Source: Stagonosporopsis chrysanthemi (taxonomy: Eukaryota > Ascomycota > Dothideomycetes > Pleosporales > Didymellaceae). Taken from it: a stretch of DNA of 64,000 bases. The notes under the pieces are model-generated. The model did no database searches. It saw only the letters and a list, made by a program, of their open reading frames with translations, and had not been told where the DNA came from. This document shows positions 25,023 to 35,646 of this stretch, one piece after another; the first letter of the stretch is position 1; the number at the start of each line of letters is the position of its first letter. Position numbers and translations under genes: made by a program. The stretch is taken from contig JAFISE010000135.1 in assembly GCA_022560025.1 (NCBI GenBank), forward strand, positions 1-64,000, given 5' to 3'.

Positions 25023-25688
25023 TCAAAAACGAGGGCTTGCGTGACTTGTAGTAGACTGGGCCAAAGATCGGCCTCTTGAGGATCTCTTCTGCTTCTCCTC
25101 AACATGATACCGATTGTTGCCCGACTGCCAGGACAGGGACAATTTCTCTTTCTGCGTGCCCCTTTGAATCCTTGCACGTGGTGCCTGCGTCTCATACAGA
25201 TTTGTGATAGGGCCTGCGGTGGCTTGCTGAGACGTGTCGCCGGACAAGATTGTCACAACGTCTGTGTGCACACGATCCGAGCTGATCAACTTGGTTTGAC
25301 CCACGAGTGTGGACGTGAAGTGATTCAAACTCGGATCCGATGCTTCTTTCATACTTGTCGATGAAAGCAAAAGATCTGGCGTCGCTTGAGATTGAAACCG
25401 CAACTGCTGAGAGTTGCACTGACCATAAAACTGGTAGCATCCATCATCTCCTAATGATTTGAGAGGAGGTTTGATAAGATCCAAAGGAGTAATGGTGCCT
25501 TGATCCATAGTACTCAATGGTCGCGATTCTAGTGGTAACAACGAGGAACCAGTATGCCCAGTTGTAGGCATCAATCCGCCAGGATATAACCAGCAATCTG
25601 AGCTCTGTCTGCCTAGAGCCTGCTGCTCTTCCATCGTCCACTCGGGGCTCCAGGGTGAAAACTGTGACTGCCGCCACAGATCCTCCAT
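25023..25688 (-). CDS. Hypothetical protein, possibly partial
   Basis: The frame from the ATG at 25688 encodes 221 aa. It starts MEDLWRQSQFSPWSPEW, then is rich in Ser, Gln, Leu and Pro, with a basic C-terminal end (KQKRSSRGRS). The composition resembles the N-terminal, activation-type part of a fungal transcription factor, but I could not find a bZIP, zinc-cluster or other DNA-binding motif in any frame downstream. It may be a real gene with a missed 3' exon, or a decayed one. Confidence 0.35.
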   Translation of the reverse strand: MEDLWRQSQFSPWSPEWTMEEQQALGRQSSDCWLYPGGLMPTTGHTGSSLLPLESRPLSTMDQGTITPLDLIKPPLKSLGDDGCYQFYGQCNSQQLRFQSQATPDLLLSSTSMKEASDPSLNHFTSTLVGQTKLISSDRVHTDVVTILSGDTSQQATAGPITNLYETQAPRARIQRGTQKEKLSLSWQSGNNRYHVEEKQKRSSRGRSLAQSTTSHASPRF

Positions 25689-26026
25689 ATTGTCCAATTC
25701 GGTGGTATGGCTGTTGATTTATCAGTTCTCAGCAAGACTCCTGCAGCGTAGAAAAAGGCAGAGACAGCGCAAGACGGAAGAACCCATCACGTAGACCTTA
25801 TCAGATGGACTCAAGCTCGTGCATCTTACGCGCGCTAAACCTCTCTGAGGCAAGTAGTTCGCAAAAAGATGCAGCATGCAAGGACTTGTCGCATCTTACC
25901 AATGTATTGATTCCTGATCACGCGCTATTCGAACACTGTCCGTAATGACTGGAGGGCAAGCCCGAGTTGCCAATTAGGACTGCTGCGTCCTTATTCCAAA
26001 CGAAACTATTGAGATAGAATGAAAGA

Positions 26027-26160
26027 TGTAACGGTGTAGAGAGAGAGGAGGACTGCGCTGCATTAACTATTGACGTAGGCAGAGCTGCTTATATACCTGC
26101 CCATACACAGGCTATCCTAACTCGTACTAGAGTAGGCCTGGGCAGAGCCCAACCGTTACA
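26027..26160 (+). mobile_element. Solo-LTR-like element, copy 1, with 5 bp TSD
   Basis: This 134 bp element begins TGTAACGG and ends CCGTTACA (TG...CA with 8 bp terminal inverted repeats). It is flanked by a perfect 5 bp duplication, aaaga, at 26022-26026 and 26161-26165. The interior (ggactgcgctgc ... ctcgtactagagtagg) recurs at 40083-40216 and, inverted, at 40579-40708. The length and 5 bp target duplication fit a solo LTR of a very short (TRIM-like) retrotransposon. A non-autonomous DNA element is the alternative, as no internal region is seen. Confidence 0.85.
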
Positions 26161-27239
26161 AAAGATAAGCAGCATTGGCTTAGGTCCCAATTTGTACCCT
26201 ACTCGTCTTGCGACCTTAAATTTCATTTGGACACGCGTAGATAACATCATCTAGATGAGGCACCAGATATTCACACATTCATGAAGAGGTGTAGCAGGCA
26301 AGGACCGCGGGTAGTCCAGGTGTTCGGGGAGGCTGTTAGGAAGATAAGCCAGTCCTTGCCTGAAGTTGCTAGGTTCTGGACTGCTTCAAGTGGCCGCTGT
26401 CAAATGAGACCATTGGCACGCAAATCAGGAATTCCACCTGTGCGGCAAGTGGTGATCTATTGACTCTTACAATTACGGTTTAAAACCCGAGATGAAAATG
26501 CTGCCCAAATGCACCCGTTGCCAACCAGTTCAATTTTAGGTCAGTGTCTAAAACGAGTGGAACTGTGATCACACCACACAGTGGCAATATCTACTTGACG
26601 GCTGCAGATTCCACTGCCAGATCATTCATCATTTATCGCACATTTTGTGCATCGAGTCCCGCTGATTTGGCCAGTGATTCAAGGATGCTGCACCGCGTAC
26701 GATATGAGCTTCGTACCCTGCCCATGTGAGCCTGAATGCTGCTCTGTTACGACTTTAATCGAGCAAAATAGTCCCATACCGCTTGCTGCTACAGAAGAAC
26801 TCCGATTGACAATAATACTGCAAAGATGCAACACTCTTGCTGCTACGAGCCATTACTTGCATATCCGCCAGCGCGTCGGTTTACAAGTTGTCGTATCGAT
26901 CCATCAGATAACTACTTTTCGCCGCGCTATGGAATGCTAATGTCTAAGGTTGTCGACTATCTTCAATATTTTAATTCGAATTGGGGCCGCGACAAACAGC
27001 CCCTAGGCGAATGGAGCGCGGCGCCGATAGACGCAGATTCCATGCATCTTATCACAATGAGAATAACATCTCCAGCAAGCTAAGTGTACATCATGCTCAA
27101 TGTAATTACGGCAATCCCACGAGAAACCAACAAGACGGCCAAAGTTAAGCAAAACTTTCAAAGCTAACGAAGATGCACGCCGTGCTGTATCCCTGCTGGC
27201 TACTCGTACGAAGATCGGGATCCTGCTAAAGCGCCAATC

Positions 27240-27534
27240 ATGCTCCTCGGCAGCGTGTTCGATGCCAACTCACTCGGAAAGTGGATCTGCGATTGGACTC
27301 TCTTCTATAATGGGCCCGCTACCTCTCTTGCCGAGATGGCTAAGAAGCTCTGGCTGCTACTCATACAGCTTGCCGATAAAGTCAAGAAAGCGGAGAAACA
27401 AATGGTCAAGATCAGACGACAGGAGATTGCTGACATGGTCGAAGACTTCCTCAGGAGCGGCGAACGTCTCTAGATCCGATTTGCCAAGCACCCCAGGGCT
27501 TGTGAAGTTTTATGTGGAAAGCTGCACAAAAAGT
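27240..27534 (+). pseudogene. Relic of a fungal 'gp1-like' multicopy family gene
   Basis: The frame from 27240 reads FDANSLGKWICDWTLFYNG, then EMAKKLWLLLIQLADKVKKAE and EIADMVEDFLRSGERL. From memory, this matches a multicopy ascomycete family often auto-annotated as 'vegetative cell wall protein gp1', which normally continues with a basic helix. Here the frame hits TAG at 27471-27473; recognisable sequence (FAKHPRACEV...KLHKK) continues in the same frame to a second TAG near 27532. It lacks the usual N-terminal proline-rich part. I read it as a degraded fragment, not a functional gene. Confidence 0.55.
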
Positions 27535-28515
27535 AGTTACCACATGCAGTGGCTTTGTCAGCAACCGCTGCCAGCACGTGCCCTGTGGCACGAAAGAGCT
27601 TATTCGTTCAGTTTGTCCAGTTTCGCCGACCCGTCGCCGATACACACTTGCGGCGGCCGTTATGTCATCAGCAGTTATGAAATATCATAGTAAGATCATA
27701 GAATTCATCCTCGTTTGGCGGATACGGTTTAGGGATCTACGGCATTATTTTGATATTATATAATCCGTTCCCATGATACTAACAGAAGCGTCGATGGCAT
27801 AGTAACGTTGGTGCACTACGCAAAACCAATATGTGTCCCGTCATGTGGTATTGGGCAGAGAGCTTGTGCCCCGCACCAGCTACCTAATGCTACTCACACC
27901 CCACACTTGACACCGATGGTTTCTTTAACACAGATTCCGCAAACACCAACAAAGTCAGAGTGAAAATTGAGTCGACGATTGTTCATCGCTTCGCGTAATT
28001 TCTAATCAAACGAGCGTGTGCGACTGCGGTTGGTGTCAGCAACCTACCTACGCAAGCGGAAGGAACTGTAACTCACATTTTGCAGCATTTGCAACACATC
28101 GCGTAACGTAGAGCGCTTCTCGCGCCGAACACCGTTGCTGAACGGCAACATTCGCATCACCAATAGCCTCGCGCTGACGCGCGGGCACACGTCCATTGCA
28201 CATTTTGCGATAGTTCAACTGAGGAGTTCTCAGGCTGTACTGCGACCTGGTGCTTAGCAACTATGGGAACAGAACTTTGGGTAGAGCGAGGGTGGACAGC
28301 CTCCAAAACATGCACCGTGATCCTCCTGGAAGGCGCTGCATATGTAAGATACAATGATAGGCACGAGAGCGCTCTAGAAATAAGGCAAGAGGTGGCTCTC
28401 GAGGAAGGCAACGAAATTTGGTCTGTGCAAGGGTGTAAGATCAAGATTAAAGATTCTTAAGGTGGATAGGAAGCTAGAAGCACAGATTTGGGCATCACTA
28501 TTGAGCAATCATTCA

Positions 28516-29613
28516 TCAAGCTTCATTTTGCTTAGGAGCGTCGGCTCCAGGCACAATGCAGAGAAGCCTGCAATAAGCCCCATAGTTTACGTCTACAGTG
28601 CGCGGGAAGGTGAGACACAAACATGCCGATACAGTGAGACCTCGTTCACCCTCTTGTGTCCAGTGCTCAGATCGTTGTATTATCTCTGACAGCGCGGCAA
28701 AGGGCAGCCTATATATTACTGAACGGTTCACGTTGTAATAAAGCCACCTTGCATCGGATGATGTCGGCAATGTCACCATCATGGTCTTCATCGCTGAGAT
28801 GGCACTCCATCGGTAGTGTATCCATCGATCTGTTGAACCAGAGATCTCGAATTGTCCATCGTATATTAGTGGACAAGGCTGATCACTCCCAGTCCAGGTA
28901 GGGTGCACGACGGGGTGTTGGAGACCGGCGCCGCCTGTCAACAAGTTGGTGCCCGGATTGGATCCAGGTTCAGAGATAATGCTCGACTGTTGCTCGATCG
29001 GTATCTTTGTCCGTTGACAGACTCGCTTTGCCAATTTGTTTTCCACATGTTCTTCGGAGTCGGCTACTAAACGGTTCACTGCACGCTTGGTGCCCAATAA
29101 AGTAAGGTGTTGATCAGATTGGCCGTCCGGGTCGAGATAGTGTAGTATGAGCTCCTTGCGACGTTTGTGCGAAGTGTACCACCGTGAGACATCCGTCAAA
29201 TTCGCAAGAATCACGGCCTCCTCGATACCAAACGCCGTTTCAAATCTTGCCACATCTTTGATGTGGTTTTTCTCTTGGACCCGGAACCCTTTCCTGTTGC
29301 GTTTCGTAGTATGTGCATTTTCCTTTGCATCAGCCAGTATGTGTGCTCGCTTCTTCTGCCACCTCTTCCAGTCTCCACCAGCGTCCTCGAGATCCAGGCT
29401 TGATCTAGCAAGGTTGTAGGCGCTGTCGACGCCCTTCCTCAAGGCAGATCTCCCGTGCGGGTTGTCGGCTGTTGTGGGATGCCAAATGGACACAAGAATG
29501 TCAAGCCTTGAGCGCAATGCAATATTGATCTCTGCTTCCCGTATCAAGCTGACGATATCACTTCTCTTCATGAGGTCAACGCAGAAGCTAGATGGACCCA
29601 CTTCGGAAGTCAT
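28516..29613 (-). CDS. Uncharacterised protein (365 aa)
   Basis: The start is the ATG at 29613; the longer frame opens at TTG. The N-terminal part (about 10-130) is helical, with EAEINIALRSRLDILVSIWH and a Gly-free charged stretch (GDWKRWQKKRAHILADAKEN). A middle region contains FGIEEAVILANLTDVSRWY and KRRKELILHYL. The C-terminal third after about residue 215 is irregular and may include intron read-through. I do not recognise a family. The region just upstream of the ATG holds an 18 bp G-rich minisatellite (29646-29807), which would lie in the 5' UTR or promoter. Confidence 0.55.
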   Translation of the reverse strand: MTSEVGPSSFCVDLMKRSDIVSLIREAEINIALRSRLDILVSIWHPTTADNPHGRSALRKGVDSAYNLARSSLDLEDAGGDWKRWQKKRAHILADAKENAHTTKRNRKGFRVQEKNHIKDVARFETAFGIEEAVILANLTDVSRWYTSHKRRKELILHYLDPDGQSDQHLTLLGTKRAVNRLVADSEEHVENKLAKRVCQRTKIPIEQQSSIISEPGSNPGTNLLTGGAGLQHPVVHPTWTGSDQPCPLIYDGQFEISGSTDRWIHYRWSAISAMKTMMVTLPTSSDARWLYYNVNRSVIYRLPFAALSEIIQRSEHWTQEGERGLTVSACLCLTFPRTVDVNYGAYCRLLCIVPGADAPKQNEA

Positions 29614-29645
29614 GATGCATTGATATGACAATCGATGGGGTCACG

Positions 29646-29807
29646 ACGGTCTTTGGGGGGGCGACGCTTTCTGGAGGCGTTACGGTTTTTGGGGGCGTTA
29701 CGATTTTTGGGGGCGTTACGGTTTTTGGGGGCGCGACAGTTTCTGGGGGCGCGACGGTTTCTGGGGGCGCTACAGTTTCTGGGGGCGCGACGGTTTTTGG
29801 GGGCGAG
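29646..29807. repeat. 18 bp G-rich minisatellite, nine units
   Basis: Nine tandem 18 bp units of the form acggtttttgggggcgtt, with variants, start 33 bp upstream of the ATG of the minus-strand gene at 29613. Each unit carries a run of five or more G on the plus strand (the second unit is degenerate, ggagg). All six frames stay open because the period is a multiple of three, so the ORFs over it (T-V-F-G-G-V on plus, A-P-K-N-R-N on minus) are probably not genes. Confidence 0.95.
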
Positions 29808-30862
29808 CAGTCCCAAGCTCAGCCAATTGGGCTGCAAGCCTGTCGCGCCGGGTTAACGTCAATTGGTTACTTGAATGGCTGATGATGTGGCAGGATCATG
29901 GTGATCCTCTTTCAGAGAGGGATATGACCTAACCCGCATCATGCTTTTCCGTTGACGGATCAAGCAGCAAAAGAGATCGGATATATTGACTCCCTTTGAC
30001 AAACTTTGTCATATTGCGCTCAGCCTACATCTATCCTGACGCATGGTTCCATCGACAGGCAGCTAGTCTCATGCTCGATGTCTCATCAGGCTTTAGCCAC
30101 CTGATGAATAGCGGACGCACGGCGAGGAGAACTTTACACACAAAGAAGATCTGCTAACTAAGTCCGAAGATTCGAGTTGGACATACACTTGGGCGTGAAT
30201 GCCTCGGTGTTTCACGCAAGGACTCAGGAGTGTGTCTATTGGTGCACTCCCCTCGTGTCGCCAATGCGTTAGCTGCTTCGTTCTTGCAGGGGTGAGAGAG
30301 CTGGATAAGGCAATCATTCCTGTCGACATATCATTCAACACCCATTTGCTTGCGCACATATCAAATAAGCGGAACGAGCAAGGATAATATCGGATGTTCG
30401 AGACTGGGTCCCTTATGCAGTCAACCGAGCCGTTGTTATGTCCTGATCATGTTGAAAATACGTTCACAGTAACATCGGAGATTCGTCCACTCTTGCAAAG
30501 AACATTGCGGTCGTGCATTGATGATCGTACTGTCGGCCCAGTGGCTTGGAACCTTTTCAACACAATTTCTGGCTGCAGCATGATACCTCAAGCGCCCACG
30601 ACAAGGCAAGCCCGTCATTCCCACAGACGACGACAGCGCTTATGTGGGACAGGGATATGACTTGACCCCCATACTCTTTTCCTGCAACAGGTTTCCGCTA
30701 GAGAGCGCTTTTGTAGACTATTTATTTCTGTTTAACTCCCTAGGATTATTTGCTAAATATTTCAATACACACTATACGCGAGAATTTCAATATCAACTGC
30801 AACAACCGCTTCACTACATTGGATCGAACTTGAATACCACGAACTCTACCTACCTCACTGCG
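29808..30862. other. Intergenic stretch
   Basis: No gene recognised. It lies between two divergent genes and probably carries their promoters. Confidence 0.4.
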
Positions 30863-31349
30863 ATGTCGCATTACGCGCCATCGACCTCTTCAGAAGCCAC
30901 GTCTGCTGCATCCAGCGGACAAGCTCTTCGAATCACGTGGGAGGGCAACCAGTACTCCCTTCAACCGACAATGAGGACAAACATCTCGAGCTTGATAAAC
31001 CAGTGTGCTTACGCAATGAGCACGGAGAACCCCCCTTACTATCCATACCATGCCCACCTCCTGTGCGTGCCCCACGGACCCAGATCATCTTCCACTCTTT
31101 TCAATCTCGTATCTTTGACCTTCACAATAGCTGGACTGACTTATCCTGAGCTCAGGTCTACACGGCAGCCACAGCGACGACACACAGCACTATACTTTCA
31201 AAATCTGGGCCCAAAAATATGTTACTAGGTACGACGTGAACCCTCAGGGACACACCTACGCGGAGCGTTTTTGCTTCATCTACCACTACTACGAGGATAA
31301 TACATACCAACGATGGGCCTGTTCCGTAGGAGAGGTGCCTTCGATCTAG
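30863..31349 (+). CDS. Small uncharacterised protein, probably two exons
   Basis: The frame from the ATG at 30863 (MSHYAPSTSSEATSAASS, then ALRITWEGNQYSLQP) and the frame ending at 31349 (YTFKIWAQKYVTRYDV and FCFIYHYYEDNTYQRW) both look coding but lie in different frames. An intron 31063-31150 (donor GTGCGT, CTGAC branch, acceptor CTGAG) joins them in phase and gives 132 aa. An alternative acceptor (CTCAG at 31155) with a donor at the GTATCT near 31110 works only with a different upstream frame. The protein has a Ser-rich start and an aromatic, Tyr-rich C-terminus. The family is unknown; no signal peptide or membrane segment. Confidence 0.5.
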
Positions 31350-32250
31350 TCTTATTGAGAACGTCTGAGTATAGCGCTGATTGTAGTGGTCATTGGTGGT
31401 TAAGGCTTGCTATCCTTCCTTTTGGAAATGCTGCGGTCAAGCCTGAGAGACTCAGCAGTTACAAGGCTACAAGTAATGGCAGCTAGCGCAATGGGTCAGT
31501 AGTCTCATCATCGACGTCAGTATCTACACGAGACAATACTATGTGTGCATCGACGCGTTCCCCTCCGTGATGCGGTGCTCCCTTATGTCGTATGCACCTA
31601 TCACTGTAGATATTCTAAGTGCTGCAATTGCACGAGTGGAACGGCTAGAAAGAAAGAGCTCCCATCATCATTGACGTCGCACAACCCAACTACGTCATCT
31701 TGGGCATCCAACATAAGATGCCGTGGACTAGTCCTGGTAACGTAACCAGGCAATAACCGCGTTACTGCCCGCTTGTATCACCAGCCAAGGCTAAGAAAGT
31801 CTCGAGTCTTTGGTATCGTATGGATCACCAGACTTGCTGGCGCTGTTATGCGGGCGAATCGTAAGAAATGGTGCATTTTGATTGGCGACGCATGAGATAC
31901 GCTAGTGCGGGGTCGATTCGAATGCGGAGCTCGATTCAACCCGACCACTTTGCCTACCGCATCTTATTTTAGATTTGCATTCCGCCGTTACCTTAAGCTC
32001 CTTGTTCAAGTGCCTTCCATCACCTGAGTACCTGCAAATCGACTGATCCGCACTTGTCTCCTCACGACGTTTGGGCATCTATAATCAGACTGTCTAGCTA
32101 CTCTCGCGCCTGACATCCTTGTTGTTAGGCAGCAAAAGGCACCTGGCTCTCGATCCTGGATACTTGGCGGATCAGCTGCCTTCCAAAGAATCGATACTTT
32201 GACCGACGTCTTCCAGACCAATCTGGCCGTCCAGACCTCAGCTTTGGCCA
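31350..32250. other. Intergenic stretch
   Basis: No gene recognised. The last part is presumably the promoter and 5' UTR of the SRPK-like kinase. Confidence 0.45.
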
Positions 32251-33684
32251 ATGGATTACGAAGGTGGAGAGTCGTTAACCTTTGGTGACAAGCTTCCGGG
32301 GTGGCTGGTATACCCCGAGCGAGTTGAGTCGTATTGGCGTGGAAAACTTCATCCCGTGAAAATCGGCGACATATTTCAAGCGGATCGCTACCAGTACAAG
32401 ATCATTCGCAAGCTGGGCCACGGGTCGTTCTCAACTGTGTGGCTCGCGGAGTGCACTAGGTACCACACCTCCAGCGCCTGTATCGTTTACTTGCTAACCA
32501 GGTACCAAAAAGTGATCCTCGGTACGTCGCAATCAAAATCTTGAGCTCCAACGCGTCCAGTACGTCCAAAGAAGTACAGATTAACCAGATCATACGTGCC
32601 AACGCCACTGCACGAGGCCACATCGTCACACTTCTGGATAGCTTCAAGCACAATGGTCCGAACGGTGAGCATGAGTGCTTGGTCTTTGAGCCCATGGGGC
32701 CCGCTGTCGCGGCATGTTACGATCCTGACTATAATCCAATCCATGTTTGGCAGGCCAAATTGATATGCAAGCAGCTACTAACGGCACTGAAATGCCTTCA
32801 CGACTTGGGAGTTGCGCACAGTGATTCAAATCCTGGAAACCTGCTTCTGTCCCTTACCATCCCAATCCAACAACCTTCCTCTGGAGGCAAATGCTGGTCT
32901 ACGGGGGTTAAAGGCAATTCACAAATTCCCGAGCGCATCTATGAAAACCGGCCGCTTACGGAGTTCTGGGATCGTGAAGTTCCTGTGGAGCTGAAGCTCT
33001 CTGACCTTGGTTCCGGTACGTACTACTTGTCGAGTCTTGACTCAACAGCCCTGATATCAAGCAGCGTTCTTCTTTAATGACCCTCCTGCGACACCAGTCA
33101 TCGCAAATGCGCTGCGCGCCCCCGAGGTCGTCCTCCGGTCCAGTTTCGATCACCGGATTGACATCTGGAGCTTTGGCTGCCTTCTGTTCGAGCTCTCCAC
33201 TGGGGCACCTTTGTTTGCCATGCCTCCATTCAACCTAGCGCGCACCAATATCGACTGTCTGCATGGAACGAGCAATAATAACAATCTCGCCCAGGAGGGT
33301 GATGGCGATTCCCTTCTGGGAGCAGATCATGACGATCAAGCCTTCCAGGAAAACAACGATGATCATCTCCTCCAAATGATTAGCGCACTCGGACCATTAC
33401 CTCCAGCGATGTTCGAGAGATGGCCTCGCGGGAAGAGATATTTCAATAAGGATGGGAAGCAAATTCGGTCAGATGTGGGAGAGTCAGAGATACCCAGTGA
33501 TATCTTGGTTGGCGATACGCTCGAGCAAAGATTCCAGAGGAGAAAGCCAAAAAAGATGACATATAATGAAAGTGCTGGACTCCTTGCAGTGATAAGGTCC
33601 GCCCTAAAGTACGATCCCAAAGATCGCCTGTCAGCTGCTGAACTGCTAGCTCTTCCCTGGTTCAACCGTGAGTACATAGAGTAG
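32251..33684 (+). CDS. SRPK-like Ser/Thr protein kinase
   Basis: Three exons, 32251-32459, 32513-33015 and 33065-33684, encode 443 aa. The first intron ends at AAAAAG after a GCTAAC branch and restores AECT|SDPRYVAIKIL (catalytic Lys at 78). The second (donor GTACGT, acceptor AGCAG) restores SDLGS|AFFFNDPP. The start shows the family opening (GWLVYPERVESYWRGKLHPV ... FQADRYQYKIIRKLGHGSFSTVW). As in SRPKs, the kinase is split by a spacer and the DFG is DLG. The catalytic loop is GVAHSDSNPGNLLL: the catalytic Asp is kept, but the usual Lys two residues after it is Asn. Fungal SRPK-related expansions often vary at this site. By family it phosphorylates Ser/Arg-rich RNA-binding proteins, but this divergent copy may have another role or reduced activity. 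Confidence 0.85.
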
Positions 33685-34286
33685 AAGTGTCGAGTTATCG
33701 TAGCTATTTGTATACAAGTATAACCTAAGTGCGAATGTTTCTTGTGGACGCATCTCAGGGGGAGGACCATGCCCAGGCCCTTGCTGTGCTTGTCGCGCAG
33801 CCACGTGAACTTATAATTTCTGTATAGTGTCCAATAATTGGGTCCTGCGAACGTCCACAGGTCTTAGGCGGTTATGTAGGTACGCCTACCTCCAAGCGAC
33901 ACTCATGTTTAGGGCCCGACTCGTGTTTTCCCCACGATTCGGCCTGCTCTCGGTTCTACTTTGAGCCTTAACCCAGTTCCTGCCCCTTTTATCCCCTGTT
34001 GAGGCTTAGCTTAACCCCCTAATAGTACTGATAGGCATGCTCGAGAACTCGCCTGCAGCAGCCATAATACCTCCTGATTGTCTTCGCATGTATCTGCAGT
34101 CTTTGAGCAGAAGGCTGTACTTCTTCAAGCCCGCCTGTTCTGCCATGCCCAGACAGCCTGTGCCTACTAGTTTCCGATAGACTATCTACACAACCAACCC
34201 AGCCAAGGGCGAGCCTCTTAAAAGCGCGCCCTTGTCTTCTTCTTCTTCAACTGTTCACACCGAAGTTTCAGCAGAGAAACAGACAG

Positions 34287-34517
34287 ATGTGCGGCCTCGC
34301 TAAACCAGAGCCTTTATCTGCGCCTTCGCCCATCTCTAACAATTCACAGCCAGCTGAGCAAGAGATCCTAGGCGTCATCTCCTACCTTACGCAGTTCAAG
34401 CACCTGCTGTGTGGCCCCTGCAAGAGCGTCGTCCCGTATAAGACGCTCTATCATCATCTCTGCCTACATTCAAATTGTGTGTGTAAATTTCAAGTCAAAC
34501 GCAGATTAGTTCAGTAA
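34287..34517 (+). CDS. Short ORF with DUF3505/OrsD-like C2H2 motif
   Basis: This 76 aa ORF contains YLTQFKHLLCGPCKSVV followed by YHHLCLH, giving the spacing C-x2-C-x13-H-x3-H. The arrangement resembles the DUF3505 (OrsD-type) zinc finger that occurs in fungi alone and next to RecQ-like or transposon proteins. It has an ATG, a CT-rich stretch and a TTAAAAG box about 60 bp upstream. Only the finger is present, so it may be the surviving 5' part of a larger mobile gene. Confidence 0.4.
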   Translation: MCGLAKPEPLSAPSPISNNSQPAEQEILGVISYLTQFKHLLCGPCKSVVPYKTLYHHLCLHSNCVCKFQVKRRLVQ

Positions 34518-35011
34518 GGAGGTAAGTGCTGAAGTTTGGAGAGTCGTGTTTGTGGTCGTAAGGTAAGCGTATCGATAAGCACATATGTACTACACAACTC
34601 TACACTCTCTATAACTATTCACAACTCGACTAACAGTGCTTAGTGATCTGCGAAAGTATTGTCGCAGTGTCTCTATAGATTGGAGACCTCTATGCACACA
34701 GAACATCGCGAAGCTAGGGTGGCAATATTCAGCAAGCAACAAGCGTCACGTAGCAGGTAAAGGAGAAAAGACCGTGAGAGTATTTATTGTTATCGTTGAG
34801 CCTCTCGATCTACATACTAACCCAAACCAAGCAGCAGACAGGTTCGTATAAGAAAGCTTGAGCAGCTACAGCACGCCTTGCGTGGCTGACACATAGTGTG
34901 CGCTATAGCAAAAAGTCAGCTCTCAGCAAGTTGCCATACAAACAGCAGCATCGTAGTATGTCTGCTGATGCCAATGCTGCAAGACAAGACAGCCGAGGCA
35001 GACAGAGTGCT

Positions 35012-35300
35012 CTATTGGCTGCGGACAGCAGTGCGCTGGAACCACTGCTGCTTCTCAGCGTCGCTGAGGGTAGGCAGACCAGCAACGCCGAGCTGCACGA
35101 CCGCGACGTTGAGAGTCCACTCAAGGACGCCGTAGGAGCGCATCTTGTCAACGTGGGCAGGGTGACGCGAGGTGCGCCAGACGCCGGTGAAGAAGCGGTG
35201 CTGGTCGGGCAGCTGGCCGTAGACAGGGTTGGGGATCATGCGGAAGTGGCGCTGCTGGAGAGCGGCGTAGGTGGTGTTGAGGAAGTTGTCGAGCGTGTCC
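35012..35300 (-). pseudogene. Orphan 3' exon with strong C-ending codon bias
   Basis: The minus-strand frame after an acceptor-like TTGTCAG (exon start 35300) runs to a TAG at 35012. It reads DTLDNFLNTTYAALQQRHF, IPNPVYGQLPDQHRFFTGVW and VAVVQLGVAGLPTLSDAEK. Nearly every codon ends in C or G, unlike the neighbouring genes. No upstream exon is readable; the sequence beyond 35.34 kb is AT-rich and full of stops. It looks like the last exon of a highly expressed or foreign gene left behind by a rearrangement. I do not recognise the family. Confidence 0.45.
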
Positions 35301-35646
35301 CTGACAATAATTACCAATCACACAGACCCTTACTTGAATTAACTGATCCGTGCACTACCCCTATCTGATTATCGGCTTGCTATCTGTTACGAGAATTAGA
35401 ATAGACCCTTAAGTTAGTGAGGCCGCGTTGTAGCATAAGCAGTGTAGTGTTAGATAGCGTTAGTAGCCCTTTCGGCTCGGCCGCAGGGCGTAAATAGATT
35501 GTGTGTGTGTGTATGCAACTGAAGTCCGCTCCTTTGAAATTACGTTCTACTAACTACCGTGCCGAAGGGCGTGTCGCCCGATTCCGCGTGCCGCACGCGA
35601 TCACCAAAACTGAAGAATATTCTCAACACTATAAATCAACGACGCG

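Larger units (their letters stand above)
25689..28515. other. Repeat-bearing stretch without intact genes
   Basis: It contains a solo-LTR-like element (26027-26160) and a decayed gp1-like gene fragment (27240-27534). The remaining open frames are short and unsupported. Confidence 0.5.

Noticed and set aside
25023..25200. bZIP basic region in the minus-strand ORF
   Set aside because: The basic stretch lacks the N-x7-R spacing of bZIP domains in every frame tested by eye.
29610..29882. ORFs encoding TVFGGV or APKNRN repeats
   Set aside because: Artefacts of the 18 bp minisatellite, whose period is a multiple of three and is open on both strands.
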